A stretch of 64,000 nucleotides of DNA from Caulobacter endophyticus. Its GTDB lineage: Bacteria; Pseudomonadota; Alphaproteobacteria; Caulobacterales; Caulobacteraceae. The stretch spans positions 62,001-126,000 of the forward strand of contig NZ_JARQWV010000010.1 in the NCBI RefSeq assembly GCF_029543245.1. Reading direction: 5' to 3'. The translations under genes and the position numbers were made by a program. The notes beneath the pieces were generated by a model. It was given only the letters and a program-made list of their open reading frames with translations. It ran no database searches and was not told where the DNA came from. Of the stretch, positions 37,429-44,999 are shown piece by piece. Every line of letters starts with the position of its first letter. Within the stretch, counting starts at the first letter, position 1.

Positions 37429-37444
37429 TTAAGCACGGGTTAAC
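37429..37444 (+). promoter_or_regulatory. Predicted CtrA-binding site between ruvC and M20 peptidase gene
   Basis: TTAAGCACGGGTTAAC fits TTAA-N7-TTAAC exactly, reading right toward the M20 peptidase gene (start 93 bases away). The inverse orientation also has TTAA-N7-TTAA, pointing to ruvC (start 52 bases away). Either or both could be controlled. Confidence 0.7.
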
Positions 37445-37536
37445 GCCAGGCCCTGGTTTTCAAGCATGTGGCTTGCGCAGCGAGGCGAAGCCCGCTCCTG
37501 TTCCGGCCACGTTTTGCGACACTCGAAGGTCGGACC

Positions 37537-38967
37537 ATGCGCCTGAAGGCCCTTTTCGCCACCACCGCGGCCCTCGCCGCCCTGCCCGTTCTGGCCCACG
37601 CCCAGCCGACGCCCGGCCCGCAGGTCACGCCCCGCGCCGACCAGACGGCTTTCCGCGCGCTCTACAAGGAGCTTGTGGAGATCGACACCACCCTGTCGAA
37701 GGGCAGCTGCACCGCCGCCGCCGAGGCCATGGGCGCGCGCCTGAAGGCCGCCGGCTATCCGGAGGGCGACGTCAAGGTCGTGGTCGATCCGAAATATCCG
37801 CGCGAGGGCAGCCTAGTCGCCGTGCTGCGCGGGACCGACGCCAAGTCCAAGCCCATGCTGCTTCTGGCCCACATCGACGTGGTCGAGGCCAAGCGCGAGG
37901 ACTGGACGCGCGACCCGTTCAAGCTGGTCGAGGAAAACGGCTACTTCTACGGACGCGGCACTTCGGACGACAAGGCGCAGGCGGCCATCTGGGCCGACAC
38001 CCTGGTCCGCCTCAAGCAAAGCGGCTTCAAGCCCAAGCGCGACATCAAGATGGCGCTGACCTGCGGCGAGGAGAGCGAGGGCTATAACGGCATCGAGGAC
38101 CTGGTGAAGAACCACCGTCCGCTGGTCGACGCCGAGTTCGCGCTGAACGAGGGCGCCGACGGCCTGCTGGACGAGACCGGCAAGGAGATCGTGCTCGAGG
38201 TCCAGGCCGGCGAGAAGGTCTACCAGGACTTTACCCTGACGGCGACCAACCCCGGCGGCCACTCCAGCCGCCCCGTGGCCGACAACGCCATCTATCACCT
38301 GACGGGCGCCGTCGGCCGCATCGGCGCCTACCAGTTCCCGACCCGCTTCATCGACGCCACGCGCGGCTACTTCACCCAGATGCAGGCCCGGGTGCCGGCC
38401 GACCAGGCTGCCGCCATGAAGGCCCTGGTCGCCAATGTCGAGGACCCCGAGGCCCTGAAGGTGCTGACCAGGGACGCCGGCTGGAACTCGATCCTGCGCA
38501 CCACCTGCGTAGCCACCATGGTCAACGCCGGCCACGCGCCCAACGCCCTGCCCCAGCGCGCTGCCGCCAACATCAACTGCCGCATCCTGCCAGGCACGCC
38601 GGTCGAGGAGGTGAAGGCCAAGCTGACCGAGCTGGTCGCCGACCCGGCCGTCACCGTCACCCTTGCCCACGAGGCCAAGCCGGTCTCGCCGCCGCCGGCC
38701 CTGACGCCCGCCATCATGGGCCCGATCCAGAAGAACGCCGCCAAGCAGTGGCCCGGCGTGCCGATCGTGCCGATCCTGCTGACCGGCGCCACCGACGGCG
38801 TGCACACCAACGCCGCGGGCATCCCGACCTATGGCGTCAGCGGCCTGTTCGGCAATGCGGACGGCGACGGCGTGCACGGCCTCAACGAGCGCATGCGGGT
38901 GAAATCGCTCTATGACGGGCGGGATTTCCTCTACGCGCTGGTCAAGGACTACGCGGGCGGGAAGTAG
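37537..38967 (+). CDS. Exported M20 family metallopeptidase
   Basis: 476 residues with signal peptide (MRLKALFATTAALAALPVLAHA). Di-zinc site residues are visible: LLLAHIDVVEA (His), GRGTSDDKAQ (bridging Asp), CGEESEGYNG (catalytic Glu pair), and the dimerisation-domain GGHSSRP. A C-terminal VHGLNERM supplies the last His. It is probably a periplasmic carboxypeptidase or aminoacylase-type enzyme; substrate unknown. The ATG at 37537 has AAGG upstream and begins the signal. A perfect CtrA box lies ~93 bases upstream. Confidence 0.9.
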   Translation: MRLKALFATTAALAALPVLAHAQPTPGPQVTPRADQTAFRALYKELVEIDTTLSKGSCTAAAEAMGARLKAAGYPEGDVKVVVDPKYPREGSLVAVLRGTDAKSKPMLLLAHIDVVEAKREDWTRDPFKLVEENGYFYGRGTSDDKAQAAIWADTLVRLKQSGFKPKRDIKMALTCGEESEGYNGIEDLVKNHRPLVDAEFALNEGADGLLDETGKEIVLEVQAGEKVYQDFTLTATNPGGHSSRPVADNAIYHLTGAVGRIGAYQFPTRFIDATRGYFTQMQARVPADQAAAMKALVANVEDPEALKVLTRDAGWNSILRTTCVATMVNAGHAPNALPQRAAANINCRILPGTPVEEVKAKLTELVADPAVTVTLAHEAKPVSPPPALTPAIMGPIQKNAAKQWPGVPIVPILLTGATDGVHTNAAGIPTYGVSGLFGNADGDGVHGLNERMRVKSLYDGRDFLYALVKDYAGGK

Positions 38968-38977
38968 GCAGTGCGTG

Positions 38978-39072
38978 GTCCTCGCCCTTCGACAGGCTCA
39001 GGGTGAGGACCATTCTTGAGGCCGAGGCAGCAGTGAAACCTCATCCTGAGCTTGTCGAAGGACGAGGTTTCC
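38978..39072. repeat. Intergenic inverted repeat, family E
   Basis: Two inverted copies of CCTCGCCCTTCGACAGGCTC / GAGCTTGTCGAAGGACGAGG flanking about 30 bases. The 'CTTCGACAAGCTCAGG' unit is a repeat widespread in Alphaproteobacteria. It lies between convergent genes. Confidence 0.82.
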
Positions 39073-39079
39073 GCCCCCA

Positions 39080-40012
39080 CTACACCCCCGCCATCTCCAC
39101 CCAGCCGAACAGGGCCTTGAGGATCAGCGCCCGCACCGCCGGGGCGTCCACCGACACGCAGACCTCGGCGTTGGGCTCGCCCTCGACGCGCTCGATGCGG
39201 CCCTGGCGGTCGCCATCCAAGACCACGCGCAGGCGCGCCGGCTCGAAGGTGAAGGCCTCGGGCGACACCAGGCTGGCGGCGGCGACGGCGTCATGCGGGT
39301 GACAGCCCTCCGCGCTCCAGGCCTTCTGGTGGAAGGCGATATAGGGCCCGGCCGCCCGGCTCAGCCGCGCCGACAGCGGGCTGCCGCAGCAGCGCGCGCC
39401 GCTGTCGAGGTCGGCGGCGGTGATGGTGACCAGACTGGTGACGTCCAGCGGCACGAGGCGCGGCCTGACCCCCGCCTCCAGGATCCGGGCCAGGGCCTCG
39501 GGATCGCTCCAGCTGTTGAAGTCGGCTCCGCCGGCGGCCTTGCCCTGCACCGCGAAGGCGCCGGCCATGATCGTCGGCGACCAACCACGAAAGGCGGCCG
39601 GATCGTCCAGCAGGCCCAGCGCCAGATTGGTCAGCGGCCCCAGGAACAGGCCCTTCACCCGTCGCCGCGCCAGGAAGGCCAGCAGGCTGACGCCGTGGCC
39701 GCGATCCAGTTCGGGCAGCTTCCAGCGCTGGGAAAAGCCGGCGCCGTTCAGGCCGTCCGGACCGTGGGCCGGGCGCATCCGCTCGACCCGACGCCGGGCC
39801 AGCCCCGCGCCGGCGCCGATATAGACCTCGGCCGCGCAGCCGGCGAGACGCAGCACGCCCCGGGCGTTGGCGGCGGCCTGGTCGACATAGGTGTTGCCGA
39901 ACACGGCCGAGACCGAGCCCACCTCGACGGCCTCGCGCGCCCGCGCCAGCAGGGCCAGGGCGAGAGCGTCGTCCACGCCGCAGTCGGTGTCGATGTGCAG
40001 ACGAAGCGCCAT
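39080..40012 (-). CDS. Nucleoside hydrolase (inosine-uridine preferring type)
   Basis: 310 residues. HIDTDCGVDDALALALL at the N-terminus is the calcium/ribose-binding signature of nucleoside hydrolases. FGNTYVDQAAANARGVL and the GPLTNLALGLLDDP and MAGAFAVQGKAAGGADFN-SWSDPEALA blocks also fit, as does CHPHDAVAAASLVSPE late in the chain. The enzyme splits ribonucleosides into base and ribose. No signal peptide. ATG at 40012. Confidence 0.9.
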   Translation of the reverse strand: MALRLHIDTDCGVDDALALALLARAREAVEVGSVSAVFGNTYVDQAAANARGVLRLAGCAAEVYIGAGAGLARRRVERMRPAHGPDGLNGAGFSQRWKLPELDRGHGVSLLAFLARRRVKGLFLGPLTNLALGLLDDPAAFRGWSPTIMAGAFAVQGKAAGGADFNSWSDPEALARILEAGVRPRLVPLDVTSLVTITAADLDSGARCCGSPLSARLSRAAGPYIAFHQKAWSAEGCHPHDAVAAASLVSPEAFTFEPARLRVVLDGDRQGRIERVEGEPNAEVCVSVDAPAVRALILKALFGWVEMAGV

Positions 40013-40067
40013 GGCCGCGATCATAGCCGATCAGCGGGCGCGCCCGGAAGCCGTCGGCGAGCGTCGT

Positions 40068-40760
40068 TCAGTCCTTTCTGGGCAGGATGTCGAACTCGAC
40101 CACGCGCTGGTCTTCCTCCAGGCGCCGGGCCAGTTCGCCCAGCCGCAGGGTTCCCTTGCCCGAGAACGAGCCGGCCAGCTCGAACAGGGTCCCGCCGCCG
40201 ATCAGGCGCTGATTGATGCGCCCCCCTTCCAGCTCATAGATCGCAAGAAGCCCGCGCAGTTGCGCCTCGTCGACCAGGGCGTCGCGGCGAAAGCGCACGG
40301 CGATCTCGGCATAGTTCTTCTGCGGCATGTGGCGGTCCAGCCAGCGGGCGGCGCTGAGCACCACGACGCTGAGCACCGTGCCGGCGATCGCCAGGTCGTA
40401 CAGCGCCATGCCAAACAGCATGCCCAGCGCCGAGGTGATCCACAGCGAGGCCGCGGTCGTCAGGCCGTGCACCGAAACGCCCTGCTGGAAGATGACGCCG
40501 CCGCACAGGAAGCCGACGCCGGTCAGCACCCCATGGGCCATGCGGACGGGATCGATGCGCACCGTCTCCAGCGGCGTGTCGCCCATCCATTTCAGCTGGT
40601 GCACGGCCGCCAGCATCAGCAGGGCCGAGGCCAGCGACACCAGCATGTGGGTGCGCAGGCCGGCGGGACGCGAGCGGTACTCGCGCTCGAACCCGACCAC
40701 CGCCCCGGCGGCCAGGGCGCCCAGCACGGGCAGCACATATTGCAGGGAAGCGCCGTCCAT
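40068..40760 (-). CDS. MgtC/SapB family membrane protein
   Basis: 230 residues. The MgtC domain covers the first ~140 with four to five membrane helices and the signature AGAVVGFEREYRSRPAGLRTHMLVSLASALLM, followed by GVLTGVGFLCGGVIFQ. The C-terminal ~80 residues form a soluble ACT-like domain (YAEIAVRFRRDALVDEAQLR). MgtC proteins act in magnesium limitation and modulate F-type ATPase in pathogens; in free-living bacteria the role is open. A stable hairpin lies in its probable leader at 40811-40844. Confidence 0.88.
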   Translation of the reverse strand: MDGASLQYVLPVLGALAAGAVVGFEREYRSRPAGLRTHMLVSLASALLMLAAVHQLKWMGDTPLETVRIDPVRMAHGVLTGVGFLCGGVIFQQGVSVHGLTTAASLWITSALGMLFGMALYDLAIAGTVLSVVVLSAARWLDRHMPQKNYAEIAVRFRRDALVDEAQLRGLLAIYELEGGRINQRLIGGGTLFELAGSFSGKGTLRLGELARRLEEDQRVVEFDILPRKD

Positions 40761-40794
40761 GGCGGTGAAACGGCCAAGCGGGGCAAGAGGTTCG

Positions 40795-40859
40795 CCGGCT
40801 CGCCCAAGGCCCTTCCGCCTCCAACGGGGGAAAGAGGCGGAAGGAACCCCGGCTCGCCC
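40795..40859 (-). other. Hairpin flanked by direct repeats in the leader of the MgtC-type gene
   Basis: A perfect 11-bp stem (CCTTCCGCCTC / GAGGCGGAAGG, 40811-40821 and 40834-40844) with a 12-base loop is flanked by identical copies of CCGGCTCGCCC at 40795-40805 and 40849-40859. It is 35-100 bases upstream of the start codon on the minus strand. It has no U-tract, so it is not a plain terminator. Confidence 0.55.
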
Positions 40860-40982
40860 GCCTCCAGGGTGGGGGACGGGGGTCGGCGGGCGCGCGGCAG
40901 GGCGGCGCCCTCACGTGGACGCCGCCTCCATGTTCACAGCTACGGCGGCCGTCGCCGGACGGATGCGCGCGCCCCCGAAAAA

Positions 40983-41168
40983 TCAGCTGAAGCCGTTGAC
41001 CATCTTGCGCAGGCGGCGGGCGACGTCCTCGGGGCGGTCGGCGATCTGGAGGAACAGGGCCTGGACTTCGGCCTCCTCCAGGCCGGCGGCGCGAAGGGTG
41101 CGCCAGGCGCCCAGCAGTGCGGCCAGGGCCACTTCCTGGCGGTCGGGAACGATGGCGGCGGCGGACAT
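40983..41168 (-). CDS. Small conserved hypothetical protein
   Basis: 61 residues, soluble and helical: SAAAIVPDRQEVALAALLGA then LRAAGLEEAEVQALFLQIADR, ending VARRLRKMVNGF. The ATG at 41168 is chosen because GAGG lies ahead of it; the longer start at 41210 lacks an RBS. No family recognised. Confidence 0.62.
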   Translation of the reverse strand: MSAAAIVPDRQEVALAALLGAWRTLRAAGLEEAEVQALFLQIADRPEDVARRLRKMVNGFS

Positions 41169-41228
41169 GGGACTGGCCTCTTCAGGAACCGGAGGCGCCA
41201 CAATGTTCATTTTTTGTTCTCAGTGGCA

Positions 41229-41260
41229 AGCCCCGGCGCCGAGGATTCGGCGCCGGGGCT
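41229..41260. terminator. Strong hairpin downstream of the Tyr/Gly-rich protein gene
   Basis: Perfect 12-bp stem AGCCCCGGCGCC / GGCGCCGGGGCT with an 8-base loop, 10 bases past the stop of the gene at 41270. It has no following T-run, so termination strength is uncertain. Confidence 0.65.
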
Positions 41261-41269
41261 GAAGCGGCC

Positions 41270-41662
41270 TTAGCGGCAGACCGTGCGTTCGTAGACCGAG
41301 CCGCTGTAGCGGTCGTAGTCACGGGTGGTCCAACAGTCGCTGCGGTGGCGGCGGCCGTAGCCGTAGCCATAACCATAGCGCGGCGGCGGGGCGCGATAGC
41401 CGTAGTCGTAGCCATAGGCCGGACGGCCGTAATAGCCGCGGTCGTAATAACCCCGGTCACGGCGGTCGTTGTTCAGCGACGAGCCGATGGCCAGGCCCAC
41501 GATGCCGCCGACAATGGCGGCGGCCGCGGCGTCGTTGCCGCGATCACGGTGGCGGTGGCGGCGCCAGTCGTCGGCCGAGGCCTGGGTGCTGGCGGCGATC
41601 ATGGTCAGGGCGGCGAGGCCGGCGGCGGCGCCCCCGAAGATCTTGAGCGGTTTGAAAGCCAT
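41270..41662 (-). CDS. Secreted Tyr/Arg-rich protein with glycine-zipper segment
   Basis: 130 residues with signal peptide (PLKIFGGAAAGLAALTMIAASTQASA). The short hydrophobic AAAAAIVGGIVGLAIGSSL is a glycine-zipper-like segment. The rest is repetitive (RGYYDRGYYGRPAYGYDYGY, YGYGYGYGRRHR) and ends with a Cys pair, as in the small 'Rick-17kDa/BA14K-like' surface proteins of this group. AAGGAGG precedes the ATG at 41662. Probably envelope-associated; function unknown. Confidence 0.75.
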   Translation of the reverse strand: MAFKPLKIFGGAAAGLAALTMIAASTQASADDWRRHRHRDRGNDAAAAAIVGGIVGLAIGSSLNNDRRDRGYYDRGYYGRPAYGYDYGYRAPPPRYGYGYGYGRRHRSDCWTTRDYDRYSGSVYERTVCR

Positions 41663-41840
41663 GGCGGCCTCCTTCGGAAAAGCTTGTCCCAAGCCTGCGC
41701 GTCCGCGCCTGAACCCCGTGTGAACGAAGCTGTCAGGTGGAAAGCTGCGCCAAGGCGCCTTTTTTGTTCACCTTTCTGGGCGATGCTTTTGCTCGAACGT
41801 GGCCAGAAGGCCATCGACGCGACGAAGGCGGACGAAAGCG

Positions 41841-42311
41841 ATGTCGAGCAACAACACGGCCTATACCCCCGGCGAAGCCCTGCAGGTGCTGTCGTTCGAG
41901 GTCGGCGCCCAGACCTATTGCGTGCCGGTCGGCACGGTTCGCGAGATCCGCGGCGTCACGCCCCCCACCCCGCTGCCCGACGCCCCGCCGCACGTGCGCG
42001 GCGTCATCAACCTGCGCGGCCAGGTGATGCCGGTCATCGACCTGTCGGCCCGCCTCGGCAAGGGTCCGGCCCAGGACGGTCCGCGCCAGGTGATCATCGT
42101 CGTCGAGAACGGCCGCGACGTGGCCGGCCTGCTGGTCGACGCCGTGTGCGACAGCTTCATCGTCGAAGCCAGCCAGATCAGCCCGCCGCCGTCGGTCGGC
42201 GACGAAGCCTCGGCCCTGGTCTCGGCCGTGATCACCACCGAAACCGCCATGGTGGTTCTGCTGACCGTCGACGCCATCCTGCCCGAGCGCCCGATCGACC
42301 TGGCGGCCTAG
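41841..42311 (+). CDS. cheW: Chemotaxis adaptor CheW
   Basis: 156 residues of a single CheW domain: LQVLSFEVGAQTYCVPVGTV, IRGVTPPTPLPDAPPHVRGV, INLRGQVMPVIDLSARLG and a final VITTETAMVVLLTVDAIL. CheW links chemoreceptors to the CheA kinase. Normal length. It stands alone, not in a che cluster, so it may serve an orphan receptor array. ATG at 41841 is chosen over 41799 because the extension is arginine-rich and unlike the family. Confidence 0.93.
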   Translation: MSSNNTAYTPGEALQVLSFEVGAQTYCVPVGTVREIRGVTPPTPLPDAPPHVRGVINLRGQVMPVIDLSARLGKGPAQDGPRQVIIVVENGRDVAGLLVDAVCDSFIVEASQISPPPSVGDEASALVSAVITTETAMVVLLTVDAILPERPIDLAA

Positions 42312-42339
42312 GGTTTCAAACGTCTCTTTCTTTCGCTTG

Positions 42340-42442
42340 CCTCGCCCCTGTGGCGAGGGCCCATGCCGGCGACCGCTCAGACCTCGTCCGTCCTGAAAGA
42401 TCTGAGCGGCTGAACGATGGGCCCTGGGCACGAGGCCCAGGG
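42340..42442 (+). ncRNA. Candidate structured RNA upstream of the alcohol dehydrogenase gene
   Basis: Four perfect complementary pairs occur in 103 bases: 7 bp (42340-42346/42352-42358), 9 bp AGGGCCCAT/ATGGGCCCT (42356-42364/42417-42425), a nested 9 bp CCGCTCAGA/TCTGAGCGG (42373-42381/42401-42409) and 8 bp (42422-42429/42435-42442). The first and last overlap the long stem, so they are mutually exclusive with it. This could be a leader switch for the adh gene or an independent small RNA. It is not one of the known RNAs that I recognise. Confidence 0.5.
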
Positions 42443-42561
42443 AAGCAGGATCAGGTTTGGCGCCGACGCCCCCTTCAAACAAATGTTTCGATAGCCTCTT
42501 CCGCTCGCCCCTCCGCCGGGGCTAGGGTCTGCCGCACAACCATAAAGCGGGAGACGAGCGG

Positions 42562-43668
42562 ATGAAGGCTGCGGTGCTGCGCGAGGTGGGCAAGCCCCTC
42601 GTCATCGAGAACGTGGCCATCGGCAAGCCGGGCCCGCGCGAGGTGCTGATCCGCACCAAGGCCGCCGGCGTCTGCCACTCCGACCTGCACTTCGTCGAAG
42701 GCTCCTACCCCCACCCCCTGCCCGCCGTGCTGGGCCACGAGAGCGCCGGGATCGTCGAGGCGGTCGGCGACGAGGTGCGCACCGTCAAGGTCGGCGACCA
42801 TGTCATCACCTGCCTGTCGGTCTATTGCGGCCACTGCGAGGTCTGCCTCACCGGCCACATGAGCCTGTGCACCAGCTCGGAGACCAAGCGGCCGAAGGGT
42901 TCGGAGCCGCGTCTCTTCAAGGAAGACCTGAGCGCCGCAAACGGGCGCGGCCCGATGGCCCAGTTCCTGAACCTGTCGTCCTTCGCCGAACTGATGCTGG
43001 TGCACGAGCATGCGTGCGTGGCCATCCGCAAGGACATGCCGTTCGACCGCGCCGCCCTGATCGGCTGCTCGGTGACCACCGGCATCGGCGCGGTGATCCA
43101 CACGTCCAAGGTCCAGCCGGGCGAGACCGTGGCCGTCATCGGCTGCGGCGGCGTGGGCCTGGCCACCATCAACGGCGCGGCCATCGCCGGCGCGGGCCGG
43201 ATCATCGCGATCGACCGCCAGCCCTCGAAGCTGGCCCTGGCCCGCACTTTCGGCGCGACGGACGTGATCGACGCCAATGACGGCGACGTGGTCAAGCAGG
43301 TGCAGGAACTGACCAGCGGCGGCGTCCACCACAGCTTCGAGGCCATCGGCCTGAAGGTCACCGCCGAGCAGTCGTTCAAGATGCTGCGCCGGGGCGGCAC
43401 GGCCAACATCATCGGCATGATCCCGGTCGGCACGATGATCGAGCTGCACGGCCCCGACTTCCTCGGCGAGAAGAAGATCCAGGGCAGCTACATGGGTTCC
43501 AACCGCTTCCCGGTCGACATGCCGCGCTTCGTCGACTTCTACATGAACGGCAAGCTGAAGCTCGACGAGCTGATCGCCCGGCGCATCAAGCTGGAAGACG
43601 TCAACGACGCCTTCGAGGAGCTGAAGCGAGGCGAACTGGCCAGGTCGGTGATCGTGTTCGACAATTAA
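42562..43668 (+). CDS. Zinc-dependent alcohol dehydrogenase
   Basis: 368-residue medium-chain dehydrogenase. Catalytic zinc ligands Cys38 and His59-Glu60 (VCHSDLH, VLGHESAG), structural zinc cysteines at about 89, 92, 95 and 103 (CGHCEVCLTGHMSLC), and the NAD-binding VIGCGGVGLATI are all present. The overall pattern is nearest the class III/arylalcohol-type subgroup with a long lobe after the structural zinc. It oxidises an alcohol to the aldehyde with NAD(P); the natural substrate is unknown. GGGAG precedes the ATG. A family-C repeat follows. Confidence 0.9.
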   Translation: MKAAVLREVGKPLVIENVAIGKPGPREVLIRTKAAGVCHSDLHFVEGSYPHPLPAVLGHESAGIVEAVGDEVRTVKVGDHVITCLSVYCGHCEVCLTGHMSLCTSSETKRPKGSEPRLFKEDLSAANGRGPMAQFLNLSSFAELMLVHEHACVAIRKDMPFDRAALIGCSVTTGIGAVIHTSKVQPGETVAVIGCGGVGLATINGAAIAGAGRIIAIDRQPSKLALARTFGATDVIDANDGDVVKQVQELTSGGVHHSFEAIGLKVTAEQSFKMLRRGGTANIIGMIPVGTMIELHGPDFLGEKKIQGSYMGSNRFPVDMPRFVDFYMNGKLKLDELIARRIKLEDVNDAFEELKRGELARSVIVFDN

Positions 43669-43670
43669 AT

Positions 43671-43866
43671 CCCTCTCTCTGAGAGAGAGGGAGGGGCCCA
43701 TGGCGGAGCCATGGGAGGGTGAGAGGTTTCAGCCTGTCCGACTAGCGCGACGATCGGGCGCCACCAGTCAGCGCTGCAGGTTCGAGGGGTTTCCCGGCCA
43801 ACGGTGAAACCTCTCACCCTCCCACCGCTTCGCGGCGGGTCCCTCCCTCTCTCAAAGAGAGAGGGG
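43671..43866. repeat. Intergenic inverted repeat, family C, copy 2
   Basis: Longer version of family C: left arm CCCTCTCTCTGAGAGAGAGG with GGAGGGGCCCATGG...CCATGGGAGG, about 65 bases of insert, then the inverted right arm CCCTCTCTCAAAGAGAGAGG. It ends one base before the stop codon of the convergent DMT exporter gene. Confidence 0.85.
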
Positions 43867-43867
43867 T

Positions 43868-44842
43868 CTACGCTCTTTTCCGTCCCTTCCGCGTCACCAG
43901 CCAGATTCCCGCGCAGACCAGGGCCAGGGCGGCGGCGTTCTTCCAGGCCAGCACCGGCTCGTGCAGGAAGAGCGCCGACAGCAGCACCCCGAACACCGGG
44001 ATCAGGAAGTTGAACACCGCCAGCATGCCCACCGGGTTGTGCTTCAGGAGCAGGCTCCAGAGGGCGAAGGCGGCCGCCGACAGGCCGGCCATGTAGGCCA
44101 GCAGGGCCAGCGAGCGGATGTCGAAGCCCTCCAGCCGGCCGCCGAAGGCGAAGCCGATCGCCAGCAGGGCCCCACCGCCGATGGCCAGCTGCCAGCCGGT
44201 CATGACCATGGCGTCCATCTTCTGCGAGATGGTCTTGCCCCAGATGCCGGCGGCGGCCAGCACGAAGGCGGCGATGACCACGAAGCCTTCGCCCAGCAGG
44301 CTGAACTCGAAATCCAGGCCCTTTCCGCCCAGATTCACCGCCAGCACGCCCAGGAAACCCAGCAGGCAGCCAAGCGCCTTGCGCCGGGTCAGGCGGTCGT
44401 TGGCGTAGAGGAAATGGGCCAGGATCACGCCGAAGAAGGCGCCGGTGGAGTTCATGATCGACGACTTCACGCCGGTGGCGTGGGCCAGGCCGATATAGAA
44501 GAAGACGTACTGCACCGTGGTCTGGACGATCCCCAGAGCCACCACCTTGGGCGCCTGGTCGCGCGGCGGGACCAGCGACTTGCCGGTCAGGCCGGCCAGC
44601 ACCAGCAGGATCGCGCCGGCCGCCAGGAAGCGCCAGCCGGCGAACAGCATCTGGGCGGCCGTGTCGGTCTTGGCCACGTGCAGCATCGCATAGCCGGCCT
44701 TCACCGCCGGAAAGGCGCTGCCCCACAGCAGGCAGCACAGCACCGCCATGCCGATGACGAAGCGGCGATCACGGTAGAGATCGACGCGGGGCGAGGTCAC
44801 GCTGGGCGAAGTCACGGGGGCGGGCCTTGTCGGAAAAAGCAT
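43868..44842 (-). CDS. EamA/DMT family exporter
   Basis: 324-residue inner-membrane protein with about ten helices in two EamA repeats: repeat 1 from VIGMAVLCCLLWGSAFPAVK, repeat 2 from GFVVIAAFVLAAAGIWGKTI. The HATGVKSSIMNSTGAFFGVI block is typical. It likely exports a small metabolite; substrate unknown. Convergent with the alcohol dehydrogenase gene. Confidence 0.88.
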   Translation of the reverse strand: MLFPTRPAPVTSPSVTSPRVDLYRDRRFVIGMAVLCCLLWGSAFPAVKAGYAMLHVAKTDTAAQMLFAGWRFLAAGAILLVLAGLTGKSLVPPRDQAPKVVALGIVQTTVQYVFFYIGLAHATGVKSSIMNSTGAFFGVILAHFLYANDRLTRRKALGCLLGFLGVLAVNLGGKGLDFEFSLLGEGFVVIAAFVLAAAGIWGKTISQKMDAMVMTGWQLAIGGGALLAIGFAFGGRLEGFDIRSLALLAYMAGLSAAAFALWSLLLKHNPVGMLAVFNFLIPVFGVLLSALFLHEPVLAWKNAAALALVCAGIWLVTRKGRKRA

Positions 44843-44999
44843 CGCCGCCCCACGGAAAGCGGGGCGGCGATTATGTCTGCGCCCCGCTTCTAGGCTCCTC
44901 GCCGCCGGGCTTCAACCGCGGGGCCGCCCTTGTGCGCGCTGTCACGAGATCGCCAGGCGCGACATGCTACCGGCAGTGCTCCAGAGGGGGAGATTCGCC

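Noticed and set aside
41775-41795. Possible sigma-54 promoter ahead of cheW
   Set aside because: GG-N10-GC spacing and TTGCT are present, but the -24 box reads GGGCGA instead of TGGCAC, with three mismatches.
42340-42480. TPP riboswitch, SRP RNA or 6S RNA at the structured region before adh
   Set aside because: The stretches CTGAGCGGCTGAACG and GGAAGCAGGATCAGG superficially resemble parts of TPP and SRP consensus, but their order and the closing stems do not match either RNA, and the length is too short for 6S.
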